Shown here one piece after another: positions 23,644 through 32,341 of a stretch of 64,000 bases of DNA. Every line of letters begins with the position of its first letter. Positions within the stretch are counted from its first letter, which is position 1. This DNA comes from Klenkia soli. Lineage in GTDB: Bacteria; Actinomycetota; Actinomycetes; Mycobacteriales; Geodermatophilaceae. Under the pieces are notes generated by a model. The model did no database searches, was not told the origin of the DNA, and saw only the letters and a program-made list of their open reading frames with translations. A program made the position numbers and the translations under genes. The stretch spans positions 18,927 through 82,926 of the forward strand of contig NZ_FNIR01000017.1 in NCBI RefSeq assembly GCF_900103975.1, in the 5' to 3' direction.

Positions 23644-26148
23644 ATGACCGTCCTCTCCCCGCCTGACGGCGCCGACGCCGACACCCTGTTCACCGACTTC
23701 GCCGCCTGGGCGGAGGCCGCCGGCACCACGCTGTACCCGCACCAGGAGGAGGCGCTGATCGAGCTGGTCAGCGGCGCCAACGTGGTGCTGGCGACCCCCA
23801 CCGGCTCGGGCAAGTCGCTGGTGGCCACCGGTGCGCAGTACGCCGCGATGGCGCAGGACCGGGTGAGCTTCTACACCGCGCCGATCAAGGCGCTGGTCAG
23901 CGAGAAGTTCTTCGCCCTCTGCGGGGTCTTCGGCGCGGAGAACGTCGGCATGCTCACCGGCGACGCCGCGGTCAACGCCGACGCCCCGATCATCGCCTGC
24001 ACCGCCGAGATCCTGGCCAACATCGCGCTGCGCGAGGGGCCTTCCGCGGACATCGGCCTGGTCGTGATGGACGAGTTCCACTTCTACGGCGACCCCGACC
24101 GCGGCTGGGCGTGGCAGGTGCCGATCCTGGAGCTGCCGAACGCCCAGTTCCTGCTCATGTCGGCGACGCTGGGCGACACCACCGCGCTGCGCGAGGACCT
24201 CACCCGCCGCACCGGCCGGCCCACCGCGCTGGTCGCCGGGGCCGAGCGCCCGGTGCCGCTGCACTTCTCCTACGCCACCACCCCGGCGCACGAGACGATC
24301 CAGGAGCTGCTGGACACCCGGCAGGCCCCGGTCTACGTCGTGCACTTCACCCAGGCCGCCGCGCTCGAGCGGGCGCAGGCGCTGATGAGCGTGAACGTCT
24401 GCACCAAGGAGGAGAAGGCCAAGATCGCCGACCTGATCGGCGGGTTCCGGTTCTCCAGCGCCTTCGGGACGACCCTCTCGCGGTTGGTGCGGCACGGCAT
24501 CGGCGTGCACCACGCCGGGATGCTCCCCAAGTACCGGCGGCTGGTCGAGCAGCTGGCGCAGGCCGGCCTGCTCAAGGTCATCTGCGGCACCGACACCCTG
24601 GGCGTGGGCATCAACGTGCCGATCCGCACGGTGGTGTTCTCCGCGCTGTCCAAGTACGACGGCACCCGGGTGCGCATGCTGTCGGCGCGGGAGTTCCACC
24701 AGATCGCCGGTCGGGCCGGGCGGGCCGGGTTCGACACGGCGGGGTACGTCGTCGTCCAGGCGCCCGACCACGAGGTCGAGAACCTCAAGCAGTTCGCCAA
24801 GGTCGCCGACGACCCGAAGAAGCGCCGCAAGCTCGTGCGCAAGAAGGTGCCCGAGGGCATGGTGCCGTGGAGCGAGGCCACCGCGCAGCGGCTGGAGACC
24901 GCCGAGCCCGAGCCGCTGACCAGCCACTTCCAGGTGACCACCGGGATGCTGCTCAACGTGCTGGCCCGCCCGGGCGACCCGGTGGCGGCGCTCGCGAAGC
25001 TGCTGACCGACAACCACGAGCCGCGCAAGCGCCAGCTGAAGCTGATCCGCGACGCGATCGGCATCGGCCGCACGCTGATCGCCGCCGAGGTGGTGGAGCG
25101 GGTGGTGCTGGACGACGGCCGGGTCACCTACCAGCTGACCGGTGACCTGCCGGCCGGGTTCGCGCTGAACCAGCAGCTCTCGACGTTCGCGCTGGCCGTC
25201 ATCGACCTGCTGGACCCCGAGTCCGACACGTTCGTGGTCGACGTCGTCAGCGTCATCGAGTCGACGCTGGACGACCCCCGGCAGATCCTCGGCGCCCAGC
25301 TGAACAAGGCCCGCGGCGAGGCGGTGGCCGAGATGAAGGCCGAGGGGATCGAGTACGAGGAGCGCATGGAGCTGCTCGAGGAGGTCAGCTACCCCAAGCC
25401 GCTGGCCGAGCTGCTCGAGGCCGCGCACGAGACGTTCGTGCGCGGCAACCCGTGGGCCGCCGCGGTCCAGCCCTCGCCGAAGTCCGTCGTCCGCGACATG
25501 TGGGAGAGCGCCTACACCTTCCGCGAGCTGGTCAACGCCTACGGGCTCACCCGGTCCGAGGGTGCGGTGCTGCGCTACCTGACCGATGCCTACCGGGCGC
25601 TGCGGTCGGGGGTGCCCGCCGAGGCGCGCACCGAGGAGGTGACCGACGTCGTCGAGTGGCTCGGCGAGGTCGTGCGGCAGGTCGACTCGTCCCTGCTGGA
25701 CGAGTGGGAGGAGCTGACCAACCCCTCGGACGCCGTCGACGTGCCCGCCGTCCCGGCCCGGCCGCGGCCGCTCACCGGCAACGTGCGGGCGTTCACCGCG
25801 ATGGTGCGCAACGCGGTCTGGCAGCGGGTGCAGTTCTGGGCCCGCCGGCGCTGGTACGACCTGGGCGAGCTGGACGCTCCCGCGGGCTGGGACGCCGAGC
25901 GGTGGGGCGAGGTGGTGCAGGCCTACTTCGCCGAGCACGCCGAGGTGCTCACCGGCGCCGACGCGCGCGGGCCGGCCCTGTTCGTCGTCGACCGGTCGTC
26001 TGCGGGCCTCTGGAAGGTGCGGCAGATCGTCGACGACCCCGAGGGGAACCACGACTGGGGCATCGACGTCGAGGTCGACCTGGAGGCCTCCGACGAGCAG
26101 GGCGCTCCGGTGCTGCGGGTGGTCGACGCCGGCCGCAAGGACGCCTAG
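23644..26148 (+). CDS. DEAD/DEAH-box helicase with DUF3516 C-terminal domain
   Basis: Ski2-like ATP-dependent helicase of 834 residues. Motif I is ATPTGSGKS near residue 48 and motif II is DEFHFYGD near 143, with DEFH in place of DExH. Motif III is SATLGDT near 175 and motif VI is QIAGRAGRAG near 355. The second half matches the actinobacterial DUF3516 domain, with many acidic and coiled segments. Related to HelY/Mtr4-type helicases, so a role in RNA processing or turnover is likely but unproven. ATG start with GGGAGG about 12 bases upstream. Confidence 0.9.
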   Translation: MTVLSPPDGADADTLFTDFAAWAEAAGTTLYPHQEEALIELVSGANVVLATPTGSGKSLVATGAQYAAMAQDRVSFYTAPIKALVSEKFFALCGVFGAENVGMLTGDAAVNADAPIIACTAEILANIALREGPSADIGLVVMDEFHFYGDPDRGWAWQVPILELPNAQFLLMSATLGDTTALREDLTRRTGRPTALVAGAERPVPLHFSYATTPAHETIQELLDTRQAPVYVVHFTQAAALERAQALMSVNVCTKEEKAKIADLIGGFRFSSAFGTTLSRLVRHGIGVHHAGMLPKYRRLVEQLAQAGLLKVICGTDTLGVGINVPIRTVVFSALSKYDGTRVRMLSAREFHQIAGRAGRAGFDTAGYVVVQAPDHEVENLKQFAKVADDPKKRRKLVRKKVPEGMVPWSEATAQRLETAEPEPLTSHFQVTTGMLLNVLARPGDPVAALAKLLTDNHEPRKRQLKLIRDAIGIGRTLIAAEVVERVVLDDGRVTYQLTGDLPAGFALNQQLSTFALAVIDLLDPESDTFVVDVVSVIESTLDDPRQILGAQLNKARGEAVAEMKAEGIEYEERMELLEEVSYPKPLAELLEAAHETFVRGNPWAAAVQPSPKSVVRDMWESAYTFRELVNAYGLTRSEGAVLRYLTDAYRALRSGVPAEARTEEVTDVVEWLGEVVRQVDSSLLDEWEELTNPSDAVDVPAVPARPRPLTGNVRAFTAMVRNAVWQRVQFWARRRWYDLGELDAPAGWDAERWGEVVQAYFAEHAEVLTGADARGPALFVVDRSSAGLWKVRQIVDDPEGNHDWGIDVEVDLEASDEQGAPVLRVVDAGRKDA

Positions 26149-26199
26149 CCGCGTCGGGGGGCCCGGACCGGCTGTGGCATCGTCGCGGGCGATGCGGTC

Positions 26200-26985
26200 G
26201 TGAGCTGGTTCGAGATGCTGGCGGTGGTCGGCGCCGGCCTGGCGGCGGGCGGCATCAACGCCGTCGTCGGCTCGGGGACCCTCGTGACGTTCCCGGTGCT
26301 GCTGGCCGTCGGGCTGCCGCCGGTGACCGCGACGGTGTCGAACTCGATGGGTCTGGTGCCCGGCAACCTCACCGGGGCCCTGGGCTACCGGCACGAGTTG
26401 ACCGGCCAGCGCCGCCTGCTGCTCTCGCTGTTCCCCGCCTCGGTGCTGGGTGCGCTGACCGGGGCGTTCCTGCTGCTGCACCTGCCCGCATCGGCGTTCG
26501 AGACCGTCGTACCGGTGCTGGTCGGGCTCGCGGTCGTGCTCGTGGCCACCCAGCCGCTGCTGCAGCGGTGGCTGGCGTCCCGGCGCACCGGCGCCGGCCC
26601 GGCGCCGACCGACCGGGTGGGGCCCGGCCGGACCGCTGCCCTGTTCGGCTGCGCGTACGCCACCGGCACCTACGGCGGCTACTTCGCGGCCAGCCAGGGC
26701 GTGCTGCAGATCGGGTTGTTCGGGCTGCTGCTCCCCCACTCGCTGCAGCAGCTCAACGCCCTGAAGAACGTGCTGACGCTGGGGGTGAACGCGGTCGCCG
26801 CCCTCACCTACGTCGTGGTCGCCGCCGACCGCATCGACTGGCGCGCCGCGGGGCTGGTCGCAGCGGGTTCGCTGGTGGGCGGCTTCCTGGGCGGCCGGTA
26901 CGGACGCCGGCTGCCCTCGTGGCTGCTGCGCTCGCTCATCGTGGTGGTCGGCGTCGTCGCGATCGTGGTGCTGGTGACCCGGTGA
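26200..26985 (+). CDS. TSUP (TauE/SafE) family permease 1
   Basis: Membrane protein of 261 residues with about eight hydrophobic segments. The N-terminal GGGINAVVGSGTLVTFPVLL repeat and the central CAYATGTYGGYFAAS segment mark the TSUP family, which exports sulfite, sulfoacetate or other organosulfur anions. The GTG start lies 51 bases after the helicase. The stop overlaps the start of a second TSUP gene by GTGA. Confidence 0.88.
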   Translation: MSWFEMLAVVGAGLAAGGINAVVGSGTLVTFPVLLAVGLPPVTATVSNSMGLVPGNLTGALGYRHELTGQRRLLLSLFPASVLGALTGAFLLLHLPASAFETVVPVLVGLAVVLVATQPLLQRWLASRRTGAGPAPTDRVGPGRTAALFGCAYATGTYGGYFAASQGVLQIGLFGLLLPHSLQQLNALKNVLTLGVNAVAALTYVVVAADRIDWRAAGLVAAGSLVGGFLGGRYGRRLPSWLLRSLIVVVGVVAIVVLVTR

Positions 26986-27743
26986 CCGCCCTGGAGTGGG
27001 TGCTGCTGCTGGCCGCCGGCGTGGGCGGTGGGCTGACCGGGTCGATCGCCGGGCTCGCCTCGCTGGTCAGCTACCCGGCGCTGCTGGCGGCCGGGCTGCC
27101 GCCGGTGACCGCCAACGTCACCAACACCGTGGCGCTGGTGTTCAACGGGGTGGGGTCGGTGAGTGCCTCGCGACCCGAGCTCGTCGGTCAGGCACGCCGG
27201 CTGGTGCCGCTGTCGGTCGCCGCTCTGCTGGGCGGTGTCACCGGCACCGTGCTGCTGCTGGTCACCCCGGCCGGCGGGTTCGAGCGGATCGTGCCCTTCC
27301 TCATCGCCGGGGCGTCGGTGGCGATCCTGGTGCAGCGACCCCCGCGTGAACTGGCCGCCGAGGGGGCCCGGGAGTCGCACGGGTCGCCCTGGGGCCTGGC
27401 GCTCGGGGTCTACGCCATCGCGATCTACGGCGGCTACTTCGGCGCGGCGGCCGGCGTCCTCATGCTGGCGATGTTCCTGCTGACCACGGGCACCACCGTG
27501 CCCCGCGGGAACGCGGCCAAGAACGTGCTGCTGTTCGTGGCCAACCTGGTCGCCGCGGTCGGGTTCGCCCTGTTCGCCGAGGTGGCGTGGGCGGCGATGC
27601 TGCCGCTGGCCATCGGGTTCTTCGTCGGGGGCCGGCTGGGTCCGCGCGTGGTGCGCCGGGTCGACGGCACCTGGTTGCGCCGGGTCATCGCCGTCCTCGG
27701 GCTGGGTCTGGCGATCAAGTTGGGGTTCGACGCGTTCAGCTGA
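26982..27743 (+). CDS. TSUP (TauE/SafE) family permease 2
   Basis: Second TSUP-family membrane protein, 253 residues. It carries GGGLTGSIAGLASLVSYPAL at the N terminus and IAIYGGYFGAAAGVLMLA in the middle. It is a divergent paralogue of the gene just before it, with the same GTG-start overlap (GTGA), so the two may form a heteromer. The substrate is unknown. Its 3' end overlaps the convergent phosphotransferase gene by eight bases. Confidence 0.88.
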   Translation: MTALEWVLLLAAGVGGGLTGSIAGLASLVSYPALLAAGLPPVTANVTNTVALVFNGVGSVSASRPELVGQARRLVPLSVAALLGGVTGTVLLLVTPAGGFERIVPFLIAGASVAILVQRPPRELAAEGARESHGSPWGLALGVYAIAIYGGYFGAAAGVLMLAMFLLTTGTTVPRGNAAKNVLLFVANLVAAVGFALFAEVAWAAMLPLAIGFFVGGRLGPRVVRRVDGTWLRRVIAVLGLGLAIKLGFDAFS

Positions 27744-28599
27744 GGACGGCGGCCAGCGCGCGCAGCGACTGGGCGACGATGCCGGGGTTGGTGTCCCGGT
27801 GGTACGGCAGCGCGATCACCGCCTGGCTGATCACCCACCCGCGGGCCCGGGCGACGGTCGCGTCGTCCTGACCGTGCAGGAACCGGTCGGGACGGCGGAA
27901 CAGGTGCCAGGCCGGCACGAGGTCGGCCGCCGGGTCGCCGGTGGTGAGGGAGCCCCAGTCGATGACCGCCGACACCCGCCCCTCGTGCACCAGGACGTTG
28001 CCGGGCAGCAGGTCACCGTGCAGCCAGACGTCCTCGCCCCAGCCGGGTGCCGCCACGGCGTCGGTCCAGGTCGCCAGCGTGCGGGGGCCGTCGACCGCAC
28101 TGCCCAGGACGGCGACGCACTCCCGGACCTCGTCGTCCCGCTCCGCGAGCGGCCCACCCCTGCTCCGCGGCCTGCGCGGCGGTGCCGTGTCCGTCGGGAC
28201 GGCGTGCAGGGCCGCGACGAAGTGGGCCAGGAGGTCGGCGTCCTGGTCGCCGAGCCGTTGCCGCACCGGGTGGCCGGGCAACCACTCCCAGACCGACCAG
28301 GCGTACGGGTAGCCGTGCGCGGGTCGCCCCGTCGCCCGGTGCTGCGGCACCGCCAGCGGCAGGTGCGGGCCGAGCACCGGCAGCCAGCGGCGCTCGGCCT
28401 CGGCCTGCCCGGTCGCCCAACCCACCACCGGCAACCGGACGACGAGGTCGTCGCCCAACCGGTGCACGTCGTGGTCGGTGTCGTGGTGCTCGACCCGGGT
28501 CATCGGGCGGTCGGCCCACTGCGGGAACTGCTCGTCGACCAGCTGTCGCACGAGTGCAGGCGTCGCGATGACCTGGTCGGGGTGCATGCGCGCTGACAT
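27736..28599 (-). CDS. Aminoglycoside phosphotransferase-family protein
   Basis: Kinase-fold protein of 287 residues. The catalytic loop HGDLLPGNVLV lies near residue 195 and the metal-binding DWGSLTTGDPAADL near residue 217. LVVRLP with a following gap gives a weak ATP-lysine position. APH-family members phosphorylate antibiotics, homoserine, choline or fructosamine; neither neighbours nor sequence decides. ATG at 28599 is taken as start; the frame is open for 69 further codons upstream but that part is low-complexity. Convergent with TSUP 2. Confidence 0.82.
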   Translation of the reverse strand: MSARMHPDQVIATPALVRQLVDEQFPQWADRPMTRVEHHDTDHDVHRLGDDLVVRLPVVGWATGQAEAERRWLPVLGPHLPLAVPQHRATGRPAHGYPYAWSVWEWLPGHPVRQRLGDQDADLLAHFVAALHAVPTDTAPPRRPRSRGGPLAERDDEVRECVAVLGSAVDGPRTLATWTDAVAAPGWGEDVWLHGDLLPGNVLVHEGRVSAVIDWGSLTTGDPAADLVPAWHLFRRPDRFLHGQDDATVARARGWVISQAVIALPYHRDTNPGIVAQSLRALAAVLS

Positions 28600-28794
28600 C
28601 GCCGCCAGCTTTGCGTGCTGCGCGGCGGGCGGCCACCGAATTCGTCGCTCGTCTCCTGGCCCGGCAGACCGCTGCCACGGGAGTCGCGACTTCTTTCCTT
28701 GCAAGGCGAACATGGTCAAGACCCGCAGCTGATCTGTGGACAACCCGCTGACCTGTGCATTCACCTCGCCGACAGCGACCCGTTCCGGTAGACT

Positions 28795-28810
28795 TCGAAC
28801 ACACATTCGA
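28795..28810 (+). promoter_or_regulatory. LexA (SOS) box upstream of the HNH gene
   Basis: TCGAAC-ACAC-ATTCGA matches the actinobacterial SOS box TCGAAC-N4-GTTCGA with one mismatch (A for G). The wider TTCGAA-CACACA-TTCGAA (28794-28811) is symmetrical in its arms. It lies 22 bases ahead of the GTG start and just after a TAGACT (28788-28793) that could be a -10 element, so LexA would block initiation. Confidence 0.75.
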
Positions 28811-28832
28811 ACACGACGGTCGGGAGGGTGAC

Positions 28833-30740
28833 GTGCAGCAGGCGGTGGTGGGCACCCGGTTCGGGTTGTCGCTGGGCATCGCCCAGGTGGAGGTGTTCGC
28901 CTCGGCTGCGGCGAAGGCTGCGGTGCTGGAGGCCGAGCGGGCCGCGCAGGTCGCGGCTGGTCTGCCGCTGGATGTGGTGCACCGGCCGATGCGGTTGTCC
29001 GAGCTGCTGGTCACCTCTGCCACGACCCGGGCGGGGGTGCAGGCGGTGTTGGCTGACGTGGCCGAGGCCCAGGCCGAATTGCATGCCCTGCAGGCCGCCG
29101 CCATCTCCCGGCTGGCCGAGCTGCAGCCGGCGCAGACGGTGCTGCCCGGTGCCCGCGACGACGACCCGGCCGACCCGGATCGTCCCGACGACTGGGTGGC
29201 TGACGAGGTCGCGGTCGTGCTGGGCATCAGCGTGGGGTCGGCGTCGACGTTGGTGGCCAAGCAGCGGGCGCTGTTCGAGCAGCTGCCAGCGGTGTGGGTG
29301 GCGCTGGCCGACGGCCGGATCGACGTCCGCCGCGCCCAGGTGCTCGTCGATGCCCTGGCCGACCGCAAGCAGTCCGCCGGTGGCGGTCTGCCCGACGACG
29401 TGGTCGACGCCATCGCCGCCCAGGGTCTCGGGTGGATCGGCGAGGGCATCGGCCCCACGCCGCTCACCGACCGGATCGCCGGTGCCGTCATCGCCGCCGA
29501 CCCGGCCGAGGCCGACCGCCGTGCCGAGCGCCGCAAGCGCCGGCAGAACGTCACCAGCCTGAGCCAGGGCGACGGCCTGGCCTCGCTGCGCACCGACCAC
29601 GCTGATGCCGCCGACGTCGCCGAGCAGCTCGAGGTCATCGACGCCCTGGCCGCGAGCATGCGCAAGGGCGGGGACAAGCGCCCGATGGGTCAGCTCCGGG
29701 TCGCCGCCCACCACCAGCTGATCACCCGCCCCTGGCAGCCCTTGCCCGATGACGTCGCAGCTGCCCGCGGGCAGCTACGAATGCGCGTGGACCTGGCCGA
29801 CCTGGACCACCTCGGCCCGGTGGCGAATCCACGGGACGACCCGACGACCACCGCCGCAGCCACCGTGGACCCGCCGGCCGACGACCTGCCGGTGTCAGCG
29901 CCCGGTGCCGGGTCGGGGATCGGGTCCATCGGTGGGCTGACGGTGTCCCCGGTGGCGGTCGCCGAGCTGCTGGCCCGCTACGAGGCGCTGCTGGTCACCG
30001 GACCTCGCGGGTGGGTCGACGGCGGGCAGGTGTGGTTCGAGATCACCGACGCCACCGGCCGGCTGCAGGCGCTCACCTCACCGGCCCAGGCCCGCGCCGC
30101 GGTTCGCCGCGGCACCGGGTTGGGCCCGCCACCGGCGGTTGACCGGTACAGCCCCAGCGCCGACCAGGTCCGCTTCGTCAAGGCCCGCGACCAGCACTGC
30201 CGGTTCCCTGGCTGCCACCGGCCCGCCGAGTACGTCGACCTCGACCACGTCACCGCCTACGACCACGACAACCCCACCGCCGGCGGACGAACCTGCGTCA
30301 CCAACCTGGTCTGCCTGTGCCGACGACACCACCGGCTCAAGACCCACGCCCCCGGCTGGCACTTCGCCATCGACCCCGACGGCACCCTGCACGTCACCCC
30401 ACCCGGCGGACGCACCCGCACCACCAAGCCCGCATGCATCGCCGAGGCCGACATGTCGACACGGGGCCACCTCGACACCCTCACCGACCTCCTAGGCCCC
30501 ACCCCGAAGCGCTACCGCACCCCCACACCTGAACAACGCGCCGCAAGGCGAACGGCCGCAGTCGAACGAGCACGGCTGGCCGCAGACATCGAGGCCGAGC
30601 TCGACGCAGCCCTCGCCCGCCGCGCCGACGGGAGCCGACCTGCCGGGGGCCGGGAGCCCTCGCCGGGAGCTGCCGCGAACCAGGCGCCGGTTGCCGACGG
30701 GCCGACGGCGGTCCAGGACGACGAGCCGCCGCCCTTCTGA
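28833..30740 (+). CDS. DUF222/HNH endonuclease domain protein (13E12 repeat family)
   Basis: Protein of 635 residues from GTG 28833, preceded by GGGAGGG about five bases upstream. The N-terminal two thirds is the helical DUF222 domain, with PMRLSELLVTSATTRAGVQ near residue 55, a DDWVADEVAVVLGIS motif near 132 and a Pro/Ala-rich linker. The C-terminal HNH nuclease begins QHCRFPGCHRP and includes DLDHVTAYDH and NLVCLCRRHHRLKTH, so the zinc Cys and catalytic His are intact. Such proteins are SOS-induced in mycobacteria, and one carries a phage attachment site in M. tuberculosis. The role may be nucleic-acid repair or mobile-element related; it is unproven. Confidence 0.9.
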   Translation: MQQAVVGTRFGLSLGIAQVEVFASAAAKAAVLEAERAAQVAAGLPLDVVHRPMRLSELLVTSATTRAGVQAVLADVAEAQAELHALQAAAISRLAELQPAQTVLPGARDDDPADPDRPDDWVADEVAVVLGISVGSASTLVAKQRALFEQLPAVWVALADGRIDVRRAQVLVDALADRKQSAGGGLPDDVVDAIAAQGLGWIGEGIGPTPLTDRIAGAVIAADPAEADRRAERRKRRQNVTSLSQGDGLASLRTDHADAADVAEQLEVIDALAASMRKGGDKRPMGQLRVAAHHQLITRPWQPLPDDVAAARGQLRMRVDLADLDHLGPVANPRDDPTTTAAATVDPPADDLPVSAPGAGSGIGSIGGLTVSPVAVAELLARYEALLVTGPRGWVDGGQVWFEITDATGRLQALTSPAQARAAVRRGTGLGPPPAVDRYSPSADQVRFVKARDQHCRFPGCHRPAEYVDLDHVTAYDHDNPTAGGRTCVTNLVCLCRRHHRLKTHAPGWHFAIDPDGTLHVTPPGGRTRTTKPACIAEADMSTRGHLDTLTDLLGPTPKRYRTPTPEQRAARRTAAVERARLAADIEAELDAALARRADGSRPAGGREPSPGAAANQAPVADGPTAVQDDEPPPF

Positions 30741-31005
30741 GCCGAACCAGCGCGCGGACGATCGCGTGCCGATCCGGGTGACGCGACGTGGTTGTCGCAC
30801 TGCGACTCATCGCGCGACGAGCCGGCGACCGCCACGGGGAGCTCGCGCAGGACGGAGCGGTCGTCCGGGTCCGGGCGCCACTGGGTGGAGTCGGCAATCG
30901 CAGGGGGCTCGGTCACCGCAGAGCGGTTCGGTCACCGCAGGACCCGACCAGATCGCTGCGCGGTGATCGATGCCGTGCCCGGCGACGGGGAGGCCGGGCG
31001 GGTGC
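30741..31005. other. Intergenic region with a 13-bp direct repeat
   Basis: No gene is supported here. A direct repeat TCGGTCACCGCAG occurs at 30909-30921 and 30928-30940, a 19-base period. Each copy carries the palindrome CGGTCACCG. The spacing of about two helical turns resembles a tandem operator, but no gene start sits close to it. No terminator hairpin was seen after the HNH gene. Confidence 0.55.
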
Positions 31006-31566
31006 TCAGCCCAGGGCGGCGATGGCGGCGACGGTGGTGGTGACCCGGGCGATCAGCGGGAAGACGCGGGCCACGGCGAACTCGTGCATGACCGCGTCCA
31101 CACTGCTGGTGGCGTCCTCGGCCACGACGACCGCGTAGCCGTGCTCGTACGCCGACCGCGCGGTGGACTCGATCCCCATGTTGGTGGCCAGACCGGCCAG
31201 CAGCACGGTCTCCACGGACCGCTTCCGCAGCTCGGCGTCCAGGTCGGTCTCGTGGAAGGCGTCCCACCCGCGCTTCACCACCAGGACGTCGCCCAGCGGC
31301 CGCAGCTCGTCGACGACCTCGCCCAGGGCGGGCCCGCCGGCGCGCCGCTGCACATCCGCGTCCGTCGGCGGCGCGGTCCCCTCGCGGGCCTCGACCCGCA
31401 CCAGCACCACCGGCGCCGACACCGCCCGGAAGGCCTCGGCCAGCTGCACCGCGTTCTCCAGCACCGTGTCCGCCGGGTGCGGTCCGACGTCCCGGCTCAC
31501 CACCCCCCGCTGCAGGTCCACGAGCACGAGCGCAGTGCTGGCGGGGTCCAACGACGAGACGGGCAC
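31006..31566 (-). CDS. Isochorismatase-fold hydrolase lacking the nucleophilic cysteine (YecD-like)
   Basis: Cysteine-hydrolase-fold protein of 186 residues. The acid Asp is in VLVDLQRG near residue 17 and the Lys in VVKRGWDAF near residue 98. Where nicotinamidases have the catalytic Cys, this has LATNMGIESTARSAYEHGY, Gly replacing Cys. The same TN-x-G-x-EST pattern is found in E. coli YecD, so this is a recognised Cys-less branch rather than a broken gene. Its reaction is unknown. GTG start at 31566; it diverges from the next gene. Confidence 0.8.
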   Translation of the reverse strand: MPVSSLDPASTALVLVDLQRGVVSRDVGPHPADTVLENAVQLAEAFRAVSAPVVLVRVEAREGTAPPTDADVQRRAGGPALGEVVDELRPLGDVLVVKRGWDAFHETDLDAELRKRSVETVLLAGLATNMGIESTARSAYEHGYAVVVAEDATSSVDAVMHEFAVARVFPLIARVTTTVAAIAALG

Positions 31567-31651
31567 GGGCAACCTCCACGGCACGGACGGACGGCCCCGA
31601 GCCTGCCACCACCCACCGACACCGACCGGGCCGAGGTGGCACGGTGACCGG

Positions 31652-32341
31652 GTGACCCTGCTCGAGGACGCCGTCGGGGCCAACGTGGCGTGGTGCGCGC
31701 GGGTGTCCGGCGGCCCCGGCACCGAGCCCCACCCGGGGTGCTGGCTGGCACCGCCGGACCCTCCCCCGTTCTTCCCCGACCTGGTCACCCTCCGGCCGCT
31801 GGTGTCCGCCACGGACGTGGCCGCGGCACTGCGGGACCGTCCGGTCTGCTCGGTGAAGGACAGCTGGGCGGACGTCGACCTCACGTCGAGCGGGTTCCGG
31901 ATGCTGCTCGAGGCGACGTGGATCGGCCGGGCGGCGGCAGGCGAGCCGGCGGCAGCACCCACCGGGTGGGGCACCGTGACGACCCCCGCCGAGCTCGGGG
32001 CCTGGAGCGTCGCGGCGGGTCTGCCGGAGTCGCTGCCCGTCGCGCTGCTGGACGCACCGGAGGTCGCCGTCCTCGCCCGGCGCCGGGCCGGTCGGCTGGT
32101 GGCGGGGGCCACGGCGAACCGGTGGCGGGGCGCCGTGGGGCTGACGAACGTCGCCGGCGACGACCCCTGGGCCGACCTGCTGGCGATGCACGCCGGCGCC
32201 GACGTGACCGGCTACGAGCACGGGGACGAGCTGGTGGCCGCGTGCGCGGCCGGCATGGTCCCGCTCGGGCCGCTGCGGATCTGGGTCAGGCAGAGCCCTT
32301 CGGACGGGCCCGCAGGTGCATCCGCTCCCCCTGCTTGCTGA
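31652..32341 (+). CDS. Hypothetical protein, possibly GNAT-like
   Basis: Protein of 229 residues, not firmly recognised. The second half (GRLVAGATANRWRGAVGLTN, then HAGADVTGYEHGDELVAACAAGMVPLGPLRIWVR) resembles the layout of a GNAT acetyltransferase beta-strand and CoA-loop region. No canonical QxxGxG is visible. The N-terminal half has a Pro-rich PPDPPPFFPD. GTG start. Its last 56 bases overlap the convergent XRE regulator gene, so one of the two 3' ends may be shorter in function than in frame. Confidence 0.6.
   Translation: MTLLEDAVGANVAWCARVSGGPGTEPHPGCWLAPPDPPPFFPDLVTLRPLVSATDVAAALRDRPVCSVKDSWADVDLTSSGFRMLLEATWIGRAAAGEPAAAPTGWGTVTTPAELGAWSVAAGLPESLPVALLDAPEVAVLARRRAGRLVAGATANRWRGAVGLTNVAGDDPWADLLAMHAGADVTGYEHGDELVAACAAGMVPLGPLRIWVRQSPSDGPAGASAPPAC

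Noticed and set aside
22615..26739. A 1374-codon open frame on the minus strand over the helicase region
   Set aside because: It mirrors the helicase and neighbouring genes, with a composition rich in His, Arg, Gly and Gln and no recognisable domain. It is a shadow of the real plus-strand genes.
28600..28794. A longer N terminus for the aminoglycoside phosphotransferase-like gene
   Set aside because: The frame is open upstream but would run into the SOS promoter of the divergent HNH gene and encodes a stretch without homology. The start at 28599 fits the family better.
30512..30916. Minus-strand frame beginning MTEPPAIADSTQWRPD downstream of the HNH gene
   Set aside because: Its first 60 residues lie outside the HNH gene but the rest is antisense to it, and no family, ribosome site or conserved block was seen. 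It could be a relic, but there is not enough support to annotate it.
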